The notes under the pieces: generated by a model
Database searches by the model: none
What the model was told of the DNA's origin: nothing
The model's input: only the letters and a program-made list of their open reading frames with translations
Part shown: one piece after another, positions 11,377 through 24,600 of the stretch
Numbering within the stretch: the stretch's first letter is position 1
Layout: each line of letters begins with the position of its first letter
Position numbers and translations under genes: made by a program
From: Chrysomallon squamiferum
Lineage: Eukaryota; Mollusca; Gastropoda; Neomphalida; Peltospiridae
Reading direction: 5' to 3'
DNA: 64,000 nt
NCBI GenBank assembly: GCA_012295275.1
Contig: CM022675.1
Location: 12,673,753 to 12,737,752, forward strand

Positions 11377-13494
11377 AAGCCCACACACAGGGTGTTCATT
11401 TTGTGTTTAGCTGATCACCCAAAATATCATCAGACAAGTGAAAACATATCTTGCAGCACCCTCCTGGTGATAAAAAATTTCCATATATTGCATTATGTAT
11501 CAAAATACAAATAACTGATGTTTCTTAGACACTGTAAACTTATTTTATAATTCATTGTTTTCTGCTGGTTCCTACAGGGTTCCAGACTACTGATTTAATA
11601 AAAATTAGCCTGTCCAAGTGCTGCAGTGCTTAAGCCATTGTTTGCCTTGACAAATACAAAACAATGGGTCACTGATTAAGCATAATGAAATATGCCTGCT
11701 TCCAGCCTCTGTGTTTTTACAGTATCTTTACATAATATGTAACTGCAGACAGACTTCAAAGAACTTTTGCAGTTAAATGATAAATTTCACCAACTGATAT
11801 TTGTTTTCTTTACAAACGAGTGTATTGTGTCAAACATTTTATTTGTACTTTTTAAATAGCAATTAATCTTTATATATATTTTCAATGTGAACATTCTCAT
11901 AAAAGGTGCTTCACAACAGCTTGCTCTGATTAGCACGTTAATTTTTTTCCTATTCCTATTCCTATTCTCATAAAATTTAAGGAGTTTGTATGGAAGTACA
12001 GACTTTGTAATAAAGGACAATTTCTTTAAGAAACTGTGTAAACACACTTTTGTTAATTACTTTCATGGACAATATTTTGATCTGATCATTCCAGCACTCG
12101 GAGTTTCGAAAGACTAATTTTCATTAAATTCAGTGTTCTGGAACATTATATCATGTAGAATGGAGTATATAAAGATTTTTACATACTGATGTTTGATTAT
12201 TCAAAGGTTATTATAATAATTATTACTAACTTATATAGTAGCTCAGCCAGGACAATACTCTCAGCTTGACAGATCAAGGTTTTTGAGAAATCAATAATTG
12301 AGCTACCTAAGTTTGATAAAAATTATGCACTTTTCAATAAAAAGATAATCATTTAATAATACATTAGTTAAATGTTACCTTATTGAAGGATCTGTGCATG
12401 AAACCCTCAAGTAAGCAACCCTCTTTTATCCAAAACAGTAAAAATAATCTGCAGTAGAGAACTTTCTTTTTGGTACTTTTTTAAACCTTACCTTTATAAA
12501 CCTTTACTAACTAAGCTAAATTGCTAGTTTTCATTGCACTAAGCATAGAGAGACATTATAAGCCAATCAAAACAACAACTGTGACTTCAACTTTCCTTAT
12601 GTGGCACGATATGTACAAGTTTTGATCAATTAAAGGTAGGATACTTCAATCATTTATACGTAAATATAGGTACCGGCAGCCTAGCCGATATAATTGGTCG
12701 AAGCTGTTAAAAGTTCAGATTTTGTCCATTTTCCTCCACTCCCAAATCCCTTCTGTAAATCCTACCATAAAAAACAAATACATGTAACTAAAGATCTGTA
12801 TGTGCTCTTTTAAATAGTGTTGTTGTTGTCTGTTAAATAGCTTATATCAAAAGTTGTGTCCAAAAATGTACTTTTTCATGCTTTCAAACCAATTTTGAAA
12901 ACACACTGGCTGAAAATTAAACCTATGTTCACGGGATCAAATGAAAGATCATTCAATTACCTTTCAAACGATGTGCGACAGTACGGTGTGTCTTCTTTGG
13001 CGAAAAGAAGCTCCGCGTTTGAAAGTAGCTCGTACTTAGCGAAATCGCCATTGCCTTACGTTTTCTACAGAACGAAATCGCCGTATATTTTATGTACAGC
13101 TAGAAAGGTCTAATTAACAAATATAACAGCTATAACCTCTGCATGGAAAGTGTCACGTTCCAAATTTAATAAACTAAGTAAATCGACTGATCTGTCTATC
13201 GTTTATATTTTTTATATTTATCTGTTAAATACACGATATATGTAAACTATTAGAAGTAATAATTAAGTGGACATTAAACATTTATATTTTAAATATATTA
13301 ATGGTATATAATATTTTTGTGTAAAAGTAAAAATACTTTTTAAAACTGTTTAACTTTGAGTGGCAAACCTTTCTCGTGACCTGTAATTAATATTAAATGT
13401 AAATACAGTGATATATTAAAAATAGCAAGAAAAAAAAAACAAAAAAAACAACAAAAAAACTGAATACGAATAAATAAATTAAGTTTATCTTTAC

Positions 13495-13590
13495 CTCCAC
13501 AATGGAAGCAATTAACTAACCAGTTTCTTCAAATTTTTTAACTTTAATTTGCGCTGCAACACCCCCTAAAAACTAGCCGCCATTTTAATC
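13495..13590 (-). other. Candidate 5' UTR exon of the ankyrin/STAND gene
   Basis: On the minus strand the sequence after the promoter motifs runs to CATTGTGGAG|GTAAAG, a strong donor with its last exon base at 13495. The next usable acceptor in that direction is 10702, directly before the first coding ATG. The transcription start is not visible; position 13590 is a guess near the YY1-like motif. The tiny frame ATGGCGGCTAGTTTTTAG in it would be a short upstream ORF. Confidence 0.45.
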
Positions 13591-13622
13591 GTCAGATTGA
13601 AAATCGCGAGAACTCGCGAGAT
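13576..13622 (-). promoter_or_regulatory. Candidate CpG-containing promoter with TCGCGAG pairs and YY1-like site
   Basis: In otherwise AT-rich DNA, 13604-13610 and 13613-13622 hold two TCGCGAG/CTCGCGAGAT elements. 13576-13586 reads AAAATGGCGGC on the minus strand, close to the YY1 core-promoter motif. TCTCGCGAGA and YY1 elements are known at TATA-less metazoan promoters. Their order fits transcription to the left, into the ankyrin gene. Confidence 0.45.
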
Positions 13623-13649
13623 TATTTTGTGCACTTTGTACCCGGTTAC

Positions 13650-14114
13650 ACCCGATTACATTCATTTTATGTGATAATTAATTATTTATTTATTTATAGT
13701 CATTGGGATCACCAAAAGCAATTTAATAAATATCATAATTTTATTTATTCTGTTAATTATATTACAATTATCTAAAAGTCGATGTCTTTAAAATTCAAAG
13801 TTGTATGAAGACTAGTGTGTGTGCGTGTGTGCGTGTGTGTGTGTGTATCTATACACACACATACATGGTGCTTTTTTATTAATGTTTCTGAGCAATAGTA
13901 ATGGGAGGTTGTTTTGATTCTCAAAATGTATATTTCAGTTTATGAAATTATAATGAAATTATGAATAGAAGTGGAACTTTTATTAATATTTTATTCAATT
14001 TTTAAAATACGATACAGTCTTTTATTGCTGGGTTTTTTTTTTTTTTCTCTTTTTTGTATAGTTTCTGAAGTAAAAAGAAACGAACATATTGTATGTCTTC
14101 ATTGTTCCTGTGTT

Positions 14115-14157
<43 letters not shown>

Positions 14158-15967
14158 ATTTGTTATATTTTTTTTTTTATTTACTAACTTACTTACATTT
14201 TTATTTATATAAATCACGATTTTCTTCCCCATTATTTTTTCAGGTGTTTTTTTATTATTATTATTATTATTATTTATATATACATTTTAGTCTGAAATGA
14301 TGAGTAATAAAAATGTCTCGTGTCACTTGTCAGGAATTCTATTTAAAAAAATAATAAAAAATTAAATAAAATATTTTAAAATTAAAAATGCAAATATTTT
14401 TAGAAGTAATAATAATAGAATTAAATTTTAGAAATTAAGAAAAAGACAAACTAAGTGAAAATTCAGTAACATCTACCGTTGACAAAGGTGTATTACAGAA
14501 ATCTAGGAAAGGTAAACATTACATAAGTAGATTAGAGAATGTCAGTCTGAATTTATAACAAAGAAAGTCAATTATACAATGCATGATAGTATTAAGCAAA
14601 TTAATCAGAATAAAGCAATCGAATGGGAATTACACAATCTTCTAGTTTTATTACGAAATAATCTGCATATTGTCGATCGATTTTAACAGAAAATATCTGC
14701 ATGTATCAGGAGACTGATTTATATATTCACATTATATATCAGTAATTTATAACTAAGAAAATATCTTATTACTCTGCTGACACGAGAAATACACGACATA
14801 TATATATATATTTATGTGTGTGTGTGTGTGCATGTAATTATTTTTCTATCTAGCTATCTGTATTTCTTTTCTCTCTCATAGAAATACAAACAACAATAAT
14901 ACAGTTATAAAATTTATTTCGTTGCATATTTGTCTGACAAGACTAAATTAAAGAAATGTACATCATCTCTGGTATTTACAAAATTAAATTAATGTTTTTT
15001 TAAACTGATCGTTATCAATATGTTTTCCATTTTTATTTGCGGGTCAACAAACAAATTTGACAATAAAATCAAGTCAATCTTCACATTTTTCTTGTTTTGA
15101 TCTCGCTTTTAACTATTCTCATATTGTCTTTCTTGATTATAATTTGGAACAAGAAATAAAGCTATTGGATTATTTTATATTCTGACTGTCATTGTGCTTG
15201 TGATCCTCTTTACTTTGATAAATACTTGTACTGCCATCGTTGTTGCTGCCATGTTGACACTGAAGTCTACTTGAAAATGGCTAAGTAATTACAATGAAAC
15301 ATCAGGACAGAAAAGTCTTGCTGGTGAACAGACACGTTATGTTTTCTGTTACAAAAAGGCTTGACTCCTAAATTTGAAATCTTGTTTGACTTTTCACCTT
15401 CTAATCGAATTTGTTAGTTTTATTGTTGCGATGTCTACACAAAGAATGAAGCATTTTAAACAACTGAAACCCCCCCACAGAATTTTCAACGCTAAATAAA
15501 AATATACAGAGTAGTTTTTTTTTAATACCTAATTATTCAGAATAATAACTGTTCAGTTTTAATGGCTGTCATATTATAATACAAATACATCAAACCATTT
15601 GTAAATATTGAATAGCTACGTGTGGAATGCTTAATTATAATACACTTTAATAAACGAAAAATGTGAATTACGTTCTGTATTTTATTTGAATGTTGAAAGT
15701 TTTGTTTTTTATTTGACCTTTCTGAGAATCACACACGAAGTTGCGGGCTGCCTCACTTGTGGGAAATCGTCTTGGTCTACCCTACTTTAGTTATCAGACA
15801 AATATTTACCTAGTGTACATAATCATACGTGACTCAAACCAAGAACGTTTACTTAATTTAATAAGTACTTCTTTACAACCTGGATACGTTATCAGTGTTT
15901 GTATTATACTCTGTAGTCTGTAGCACTAAACAAACACAGATAGAGACTAACATACAGTAGTATATCT

Positions 15968-16056
<89 letters not shown>

Positions 16057-17256
16057 CTCTCTCTCTCTCCTTTTGAATATGTCAGTCTATATCTTTGTTT
16101 CTTTGTCTATTTATTTCTACCTATACACAAAATTATACAGCATGACAAAAGATAATACAAAAAAAAAAAACACAGCACAACAAATAGCACACAATATAAC
16201 AACAGCAGAATACAGAATAACAACAACATACGATAACAAGATACACTACAAATCAAAACGCTATAACATAACAGTGCAACACAAGCTAGCATAGTATCGT
16301 GTATCACAAGGCAATACAACATAACATAAGAAATACTAGATAACACAATAATAAAACACAACACGTAACAATAAAACACAACACGTGATGCATTGTAATA
16401 CATCATACATTGTATATATATACAAACAGACAGACAGGGGTCCAGATAGTCAGAATCTGACTGATCCAGTTTTACCCCCAAAACACGTCCATTCTTGCAG
16501 ATAAACAGACACACCTGACAACCAACCCAGAAACGGAGACAGAAAGAAACTGAAAATCACTGCATGTAAAGCAAACACTATGGAAATAAAGAAATGCTTT
16601 GACTATATTTTAACTTATATAAAATAATGAAGAAACAACTGCTGCTCAGTTACATTTTACAAAAAGGAAACATATTTTAATTTAAATTTTCTTGTTCACG
16701 TGAGAGGATATGTACACACATATCAAGTATTTATATTCTCCTTCATTTCACATTAGCTCGGACGAGTTATTTCTTCCAGATTCGCATTACAGAGTAATAA
16801 CGTCTAACTTTTATTACTTTCCACTAGGAGTTGGGTTCGTTTTGACGTTTTACTCAAGTTACTAGTAACACTTCCAGATGAAATTCTAACACATGTTAAT
16901 CTGAAAAGCTATCAAGAAAAATCTCATTTCTTAAAGTTTTTAAAGTCTAAAATTTCAAAATGAAATAAAAAAAAATAAAACATAAAATATAAAAAATGAT
17001 AAAAAAAAAAATAATAATGGGTGTATCAGTGATATTTAATAATGACAGGCTGAATGATCAGTCCTACACATGTATTTGACGTGACATCTCTGTGCACACA
17101 TTAGCAGTGCTTAACACAGCATTCATATTTTGCTTTCATAGCGATACAAAATATCCACATTTCACATACATACATACATACAAACGTACAGATGGCTACA
17201 TACATATAGAGAGACACAAACAGGATCACATATATTAAACTATAACTACATACACA

Positions 17257-17296
<40 letters not shown>

Positions 17297-17880
17297 CACA
17301 CACAGACACACACAGACAGACAGATATACTTACACAATAGAAATACATTCAAATTTCCATTCTATTTGAGAATGAGTTATGTTATGGTTAATCTGTTATG
17401 TTCTTCTGTAAAAAGTACCAAAGCGATAAGTAAAAGAAATTTAATACAATTCACAAAGTATATATTTTTTGTATGATTTATGTTATTTGCAAAAGTACTG
17501 TGATGCAATTAAGTCCTTGACAAAGCATTAAAATGAAACTTTAAACCCTTGTGTCTGCCAAACATTAGTTAGGGAGAAAAATAATAATACAGAGAAAAAA
17601 ATCTGTTTTTCTTTGCTTTAAAAAATATTAATATGCGGTAATTAGCTATATTTCTACAACCGATAAAATATGAAACCGATGCTTAGGCGCTATGAAAATT
17701 AATAAAAAGAAGCAATAACATAAATAAGAAAGAAGTATGTTTCTCCAAAATTGTTATTATCATTACTATAAGAAAGGATATCATTATTAAAAGTCGCATT
17801 CGCAGTTTTTCTGTTGAAACGTTTTATCGAAAGAATCCGGACAGAAAAACAAGAAGAAAGTGACAATATTTCAGTGAACT
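13650..17880. other. Intergenic, low-complexity, no gene seen
   Basis: Contains a long poly-T near 14119-14155, GT tracts near 13817 and 14817, a pure CT tract at about 15971-16070, a degenerate ACA-rich block at 16150-16400 and a CA tract at 17255-17292. The open frames here are either repeat-driven or lack domain character. Confidence 0.5.
15971..16070. repeat. (CT)n microsatellite
   Basis: About 100 bp of nearly perfect CT dinucleotides, interrupted once by a G. Confidence 0.95.
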
Positions 17881-17891
17881 GATACGACAGA

Positions 17892-18498
17892 ATGCAGTCG
17901 TCAACAATGTACTTGGTGAGTTTATTTATTTATTTATATATATTTTTTTCTTATTTTTATTTTTTATTTGCTTTTTTCTTTCTTTCTTTCTTTTATTTTT
18001 ATTTAATTAGATTTCCTTTTTATATGTATTTGTGTGTGTGTCGACACACATACTACACGTACATATGTATCTGTATTTTATATATGTGTGTGTGTGTGTG
18101 TGTATTTGTGTGTGTGTCGACACACATATTACACGTACATATGTATCTGTATTTATATATATGTGTGTGTGTGTATTTTGTGTGTGTCGACACACATACT
18201 ACACGTACATATGTATCTGTATTTATATATGTGTGTGTGTGTGTGTGTATTTGTGTGTGTGTCGACACACATATTACACGTACATATGTATCTGTATTTA
18301 TATATATGTGTGTGTGTGTATTTGTGTGTGTGTCGACACACATACTACACGTACATATGTATCTGTATTTATATGTGTGTGTGTGTGTATGTGTGTGTGT
18401 GTGTGTCGACACACATACTACACGTACATATGTATCTGTATTTATATGTGTGTGTGTCGACACACATACTACACGTACATTTGTATCTGTATTTTATA

Positions 18499-18530
<32 letters not shown>

Positions 18531-18615
18531 CGTATGTGTGTATTTATATGTGTGTGTGTGTGTGTATTTGTGTGTGTGTCGACACACATACTACACGTAC
18601 ATATGTATCTGTATT

Positions 18616-18668
<53 letters not shown>

Positions 18669-18835
18669 ATTTCAAAATTTATGCCTAAACATTAAATTTA
18701 TATATTTATGGATTTTTATTTCTAATCCTTTTCTTCTAATATTTTGTACTATCAATATATTATTTACTATGAAAAAGGCGTACAGAAATAATGCATAAAA
18801 AAAGTTTCATCGGCATTTTGTTGATATTTCGTGAG

Positions 18836-18872
<37 letters not shown>

Positions 18873-20113
18873 ATTAATAATCATAAAGATATTTTTTAAC
18901 TCGAAAAGGAGTTATCATTGTTATTTTGAAATTGAAATGGAGTTATCATTGTTATTTTGGAACTGAAAAGGATTTACCATTGTTATTTTGGAATTGAAAA
19001 GGAGTTATCACTGTTATTCAGAATCTCGAAATGAAGTTACACTTGTTATTTTGAATCTTTAAATAGAGTTATCTCTGTTATTTTGTAACTCCGGATGGCA
19101 TTACTGTTTTTCCGACATTTAAAAGGAAAACTTTACTTCTCATAGTCTGAATAAAGTCCAGCTTAACGCCTCAAAATCGGAATAAAAAAAACAACAAAAA
19201 GAAATGTTTTTATTGGCGCTATCTCTCGTGTCTAGGCTTGCTAGTCTGGAAAATTAATTAAACAGCTTTACTTATTGTTTCATAACATTTTAATTATTTC
19301 CAACGATGGTAGAATAACCAATAGTATTTTAAGAATAATAATGCTTAGGTGTGCCTGTATGCGACAATAGTATATTTTCGTTTGATTCACAACAGTTGAT
19401 GTATATTTTTGAAACTGCGAGATTTTTAAACAGTCACTTACTTTTTGATTTATTTATTCACCGCATGATCGACTGTAATCAATCATTCAATTATTCAATC
19501 ATTCAGTTCTTTCATATGTTTATTCCAGTTACCTTTGGCGCTCTATGTCAGTTTCCTGTTGACACTCCTGAGAGGGGAGGTAATCGACGAATACGATGAA
19601 CTCGTCTGCTCAGTTATCAACCCTGGATATCACATCCACAGCGGAATTAAACAGTTAGTTGGGGACGAGCCGATAAAGAAACGAAGTGCTCCACATTCCA
19701 GCGTGTTGTCCATCCTCCTGCAGAACGCCGACGACGGTGACCAAATCATCAAATATAACGTAGCCCAAAAGCTGAAGAAGAAGCTAGACGGAGATTTGGA
19801 ATCGTTATTCTTGTCCAAAGATTACGAGGAACCACATTCTGAAGGTTACGACTTACCGTGGATATGTGGCTGTAAAACACAGATCTATGACCTCGGCCTC
19901 GATGTCATTCCGAGATACATTTCCGGCGCCGTCTGCCCCAACAAGACGTGTTGGTACGAACATTACCGGTGTATTCCGATCACGACCGAAGAGACAATTC
20001 TAGTAAAGCATTATGGAATGTGCGTGGATAGTCGACTTCCCGATTACATTGGTGATAAATACATGATGTACACTGTGTCTGTCCAAGTGGGCGCACAATG
20101 TGGCTTGCCTTAG
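17892..20113 (+). CDS. Secreted Trunk/PTTH-like cystine-knot protein
   Basis: Two coding exons, 17892-17915 and 19529-20113, joined in phase 0 (donor GTGAGT, acceptor TATTCCAG), code 202 residues. The junction completes a signal peptide: MQSSTMYL from exon 1 and LPLALYVSFLLTLL from exon 2. A basic site KKR lies at residues 58-60. The C-terminal domain begins with CGCKTQIYDLG, then IPRYI, CPNKTC, a further RC, MC and a last C near the end, with seven cysteines in this part. The C-x-C, six residues, D-L-G, P-R spacing is that of insect prothoracicotropic hormone and Trunk, cystine-knot ligands of the receptor kinase Torso. An NKT sequon lies between two cysteines. The intron carries a 72-bp minisatellite. 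An IL-17 or noggin-like fold was considered, but the DLG...PR pattern favours Trunk/PTTH. Confidence 0.8.
18018..18665. repeat. About 72-bp minisatellite in the intron of the Trunk/PTTH-like gene
   Basis: About eight to nine copies of a unit with TGTGTGTCGACACACATACT, ACACGTACATATGTATCTG and TATTTATATATG, separated by GT tracts of variable length. Each unit contains the palindrome GTGTGTCGACACAC. Open frames on both strands here are repeat artefacts. Confidence 0.9.
18900..19100. repeat. About 31-bp minisatellite, six degenerate copies
   Basis: Repeats of the form GAAAAGGAGTTATCATTGTT followed by ATTTTGGAA, decaying toward the right end. It lies in the same intron, between a CA tract and exon 2 of the Trunk/PTTH-like gene. 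Confidence 0.8.
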
Positions 20114-21554
20114 AGTTCTTGCCCTTGTTTATGTTACCAATGATGTCTCTAAAATATTCTGTTTCATTCTTTTTTCTGTTTGTGCGTGTGTTTGTGTTTG
20201 TGGAAATCTTTAATCAGATAAAAATGGCCATAATGAAGGACATTAAAAGAGAGAAAAATATATTTTTTTTTTATTAATGATATTTACCGTCAGCTATTTT
20301 AGATTCACTAAATGTCCATAAGCATACAATAGATAGTGATGTAAAGATGGAATACTTTAGAGCACAAAGCAAGGAATATATTTTTATTCTAAAATTTTGT
20401 TCAGTCAGTTATATCCAGGGTTAGCTAATAAACAATTGGAAAACTGACTTCTGTATGAGCCATCTACTTCTTTCTTTTATTAACAATGTAGGTATTACGT
20501 ATACACTCAGCAGCACAGCACGTTCCACGACATTTAAAACATTTTTCTCAAAACCACATCAGATATAATATTTCGGTTAGAAAAAAATTGTTGTTTCTTT
20601 AATCTGACAACATACATAGTGATAGGTTGAAAGTGATTCACGAAGTTAGTGGGATACTTACTTACAATGTAGTTCTATGTGTACTGTTGTTAGTGATCAG
20701 AACGGGTAGAAGTTTTTTGCTTGTTAAACGAGTTAAACGAGAGTGTGCTTAAAAACCTTAGTTATAGATTTCGAATCCAGCATTAGGCGATGTGTAAAAA
20801 AACAACAACAACAAACAAAGAAAAAACGGTCACGTTATTTATGAAAATCTAATTTGTATGTACGTCTTTTAAACATGATGAGAAAAAAAAAATGAAGATT
20901 AAAAACAATTAATAATGCTTGCATGTGTGCACACAAACACACATACAGACAGACACAAACACATACTCAAACACACTTACTCACTCACTATCTCCTGTTG
21001 TTTTACTTTTTAATTTAATTAACCTTTTAGCCTATAACGTAAGACTTTTAGTCTACAGCATGATACATCCTTTACTATACTTAATATTACAGCTGTGACT
21101 CTCACACAGAGAAACCACTAAAAAATCCTTTGCAGCTAAAAAAAGTAATTCTCTTAAAAGTAAAGTTACATTAGAAGCTAAAACATGTCATCTAAAAACT
21201 GCAATTTATCTCTGTCGAATTATAAGTCTAGCTCGTAACATATCAACACTGTTTTAATGTCGGTTTCTGTAAATTTAATAATCCTCATTCAGAAGAGACA
21301 AAATAAAGTCCTAATTGATTTTTTACTATGAACTGTTATACAAATAATGTGTACCTCATTTAACTCCCATTTTACTATTGATTCGTCCCCGTGTACAGAA
21401 CAAAAGACCCGCTGGACCGTCGACTAAATCATCAAATAGCTACTGCTGCCTTCGTTTTATGACGATGGTGAAACATAAAGAATGTTTATTTTGACAGAGA
21501 AACACGAAGACTTAAACAACTCTAAATATTTACGAAGTCTGAAAATTTGCCAAG
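20114..21554. other. 3' UTR of the Trunk/PTTH-like gene and intergenic spacer
   Basis: A poly(A) signal AATAAA is at 20427-20432, about 315 bp after the stop, and probably ends the Trunk/PTTH-like transcript. The rest is AT-rich with a short CA-rich patch near 20930-20990. The 5' UTR and promoter of the mosaic lectin gene must lie at its right end, but no clear motif is visible. Confidence 0.5.
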
Positions 21555-21612
21555 ATGATGTTTAAAATAATTATTCTACTGACAAATATGGTTGCACATA
21601 TCTCAGCAAACG
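21555..21612 (+). CDS. Signal-peptide exon of the mosaic lectin
   Basis: Codes [19 protein letters not shown] and ends in phase 1 before GTAAGT. The hydrophobic stretch and small residues at the end fit a cleavable signal peptide. The intron to the next exon is 3.9 kb, the longest of the gene. Confidence 0.75.
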
Positions 21613-24600
21613 GTAAGTTTATTTTTGTTTATTTTTTATACAGAATTACTTTTTTAGGTTTTATTATGTTTTCGATTTTTTTTTTTTTTTTTTTGTATTC
21701 TATTCTGAAGTTTTCAAATTTTAAATTATATACAAATAATTTTTTGTTTGTCATTGACAGATATTATTCATTATTAATTTTAATTAACCATAATAAGTTT
21801 AAAGGAAAACTCAGGTTTAATAACAACAACAATAACATCATAAATTAACAAACATAGTGCAGTATCATAAACTGTAACAAAAACATCAGTAATGTGAAAA
21901 AGTATAAAAAAAAACAAAAAAAAATTACTAATATCTATAACGATACCATATAATCGGTAATATAAAAACAGTAAAAGACATTACAACAATATTAAAAGTT
22001 GTAGCAAAACAATCAGTAAAAAAACAAAAAACTACCTCAGAAACAACAAAAATATCAAAAACTACAAGAAAAGCAACAATAATGTTTAAAACTGTAAAAA
22101 AAACAATAACAAAAAGGAACAGTAATATCAAAAAATATAACGAAAGCAACAGCAGTATCAAAAAGTATACGAAAAATATTACAAAAATATCAGCAATATC
22201 AAAAACTAATACAAAAACAACAGTAATAAAAACAGCAGCTGTATCTAAAATAATACCAAATTCAACAGTAACATCAACAGCTATAACAAAAACAGTAATA
22301 TCAACAACTATAATAAAAACAGTGAAATCAAAAACTATAACAAAACAGTAATATCAAAAACTATAACAAAAAGTAATATCAACAACTATAATAAAAACAG
22401 TAATATCAACAACTATAATAAAAACAGTGAAATCAAAAACTATAACAAAACAGTAATATCAAAACTATAACAAAAAGTAATATCAAAAACTATAATAAAA
22501 ACAGTAATATCAACAACTATAATAAAAACAGTGAAATCAAAAATTATAACAAAACAGTAATATCAAAAACTATAACAAAAAGTAATATCAACAACTATAA
22601 TAAAAACAGTAATATCAACAACTATAATAAAAACAGTGAAATCAAAAACTATAACAAAACAGTAATATCAAAACTATAACAAAAAGTAATATCAACAACT
22701 ATAATAAAAACAGTAATATCAACAACTATAATAAAAACAGTGAAATCAAAAACTATAACAAAACAGTAATATCAAAACTATAACAAAAAGTAATATCAAA
22801 AACTATAATAAAAACAGTAATATCAACAACTATAATAAAAACAGTGAAATCAAAAATTATAACAAAACAGTAATATCAAAAACTATAACAAAAAGTAATA
22901 TCAAAAACTATAATAAAAACAGTAAGATCAACAACTATAATAAAAACAGTAATATCAACAACTATAACAAAACAGTATTATCAACAATTATAATAAAAAC
23001 ATTAATACCAACAACTATAACAAAACAGCAATATCAAAAACTATAATTAAAACAGTAATATCAACAACTGTAACAAAAACAGTAATATCAAAAACTATAA
23101 TAAAAACAGTAACATGAGCAATTATAATAAAAACGCTAATATAAAAACTATAACAAAAACAATAATATAAACAACTACAACAAAACAGTAATATCAAAAA
23201 CTATTTAAAAAATCAGTAATATCAACAAGTATAACAAAAACAGCAATATCAACAATTATAATAAAAACAGTAATATCAAAAACCATATCAAAAACAGAAA
23301 TACCAAATATTATAACAAAAATCAGTAATATCAAAAACTATAAGAAAAACAACAGCAATGCCAAAACCTATAACAAAAGTAATCGTAATATCAACAACTA
23401 TTAAAAAAACAAAAACATCAGTAATATCAAAAAATACAATAAAAAGCACGTAATATCAAGATATTTCATCATACCAATCTTTAAAAAAAAAACGTATATT
23501 AAAAGAAATGTAGAAAAATCCTTGAACGGGCTTGTCAGCCAATCAAAAACGTGGTCACTGCTTGAGTGGACAAATGGATGATCTCGTTGTTTACTGGTTT
23601 TGGTTCAGCAGTCCCAGTGTTTCAAATAGGGAACATCGTTTTAACGCGGTCTCTGGAGAGTTTCATGGGTTTGTTACAGAAGTGTTATTAGTCGCACTAC
23701 ATTTACCAGTATGTGAAGATATAACGATGTTTTATTAAGTCGACACGCACACGAGTACACAAGTTAATGACATGTTAACAACGCAGAAATTATTAATACA
23801 GCAATTTAATATCTTTTCTTGTGTTCATCTCAAATTACACGCCAAAATGAAAGGTTATAAAGAAATGAGGTTAAAGTAAAATAATTAATTTTATATATAT
23901 ATAATAAAATGTTATTGTGTTTAGCTATTCAGTGTAATAAAATTAATCATAAAGAAACGATTTTACATCGTTAGAGAAGTCTCGAATGTTGTTGTCGTCG
24001 TTGTCGTAGTCATTTATTTTAATATCGTTATCAAACATTTCTAAATACAACGTGATCACTGGATGCGCCTAATGTATGAACACGTACAGTACGTTTGAAA
24101 CATTAATATTTCTTTGTTCTTAGTGGTAAATTAAAAATGTAATTGTTAGCCTTTAATAATTAAAATGACAGGTGATGCAAGAAGCATATAAGACATTGCC
24201 TTAGATGATGATGATGACATGTAAGCAATGTGTAGGAACACAGGAAATCTAAACTGGAATTTTCACGCCAGAAGTTCAGTTCTAAAAGATGCCATTTCTT
24301 TCGGTGCTGCAAACGTTTTAAAAACCAGCTAAAATAATCCAACCATTGTCACAGTCGTTTATTATAATTATATATATAAAAATATTAAAAAGATAAATGT
24401 TTGTTGTATAACAACTAATAAATGTTGATGGTCTGTGAATTATTGAAACAAATTTATTTACCATTTAGCCTTTACGAAAATATTTGTCTTTACTTTCGTA
24501 TCTGTTTAGTATTTGCTGTAATGCCTGGACACCATTATCAGCTGTTTAACAAGGACAATGAAAAAAGTTGAGACTTCTCTAACGATGTAAAATCGTTTCT

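Noticed and set aside
12856-13113. 85-codon frame in a less AT-rich patch
   Set aside because: No recognised domain; it lies on the plus strand within the inferred first intron of the ankyrin gene and may be an old repeat.
18018-18665. CRISPR-like regular repeat-spacer appearance
   Set aside because: The spacers are variable GT tracts and the genome is animal; this is a minisatellite.
17892-18695. Long Cys/Val/His-rich frame starting at the ligand ATG
   Set aside because: It reads through the donor GTGAGT into the GT minisatellite. Splicing to 19529 gives a signal peptide and a cysteine-rich domain instead.
19529-20113. IL-17 family assignment
   Set aside because: IL-17 proteins lack the CxCK......DLG....PR spacing seen here, which matches Trunk/PTTH better.
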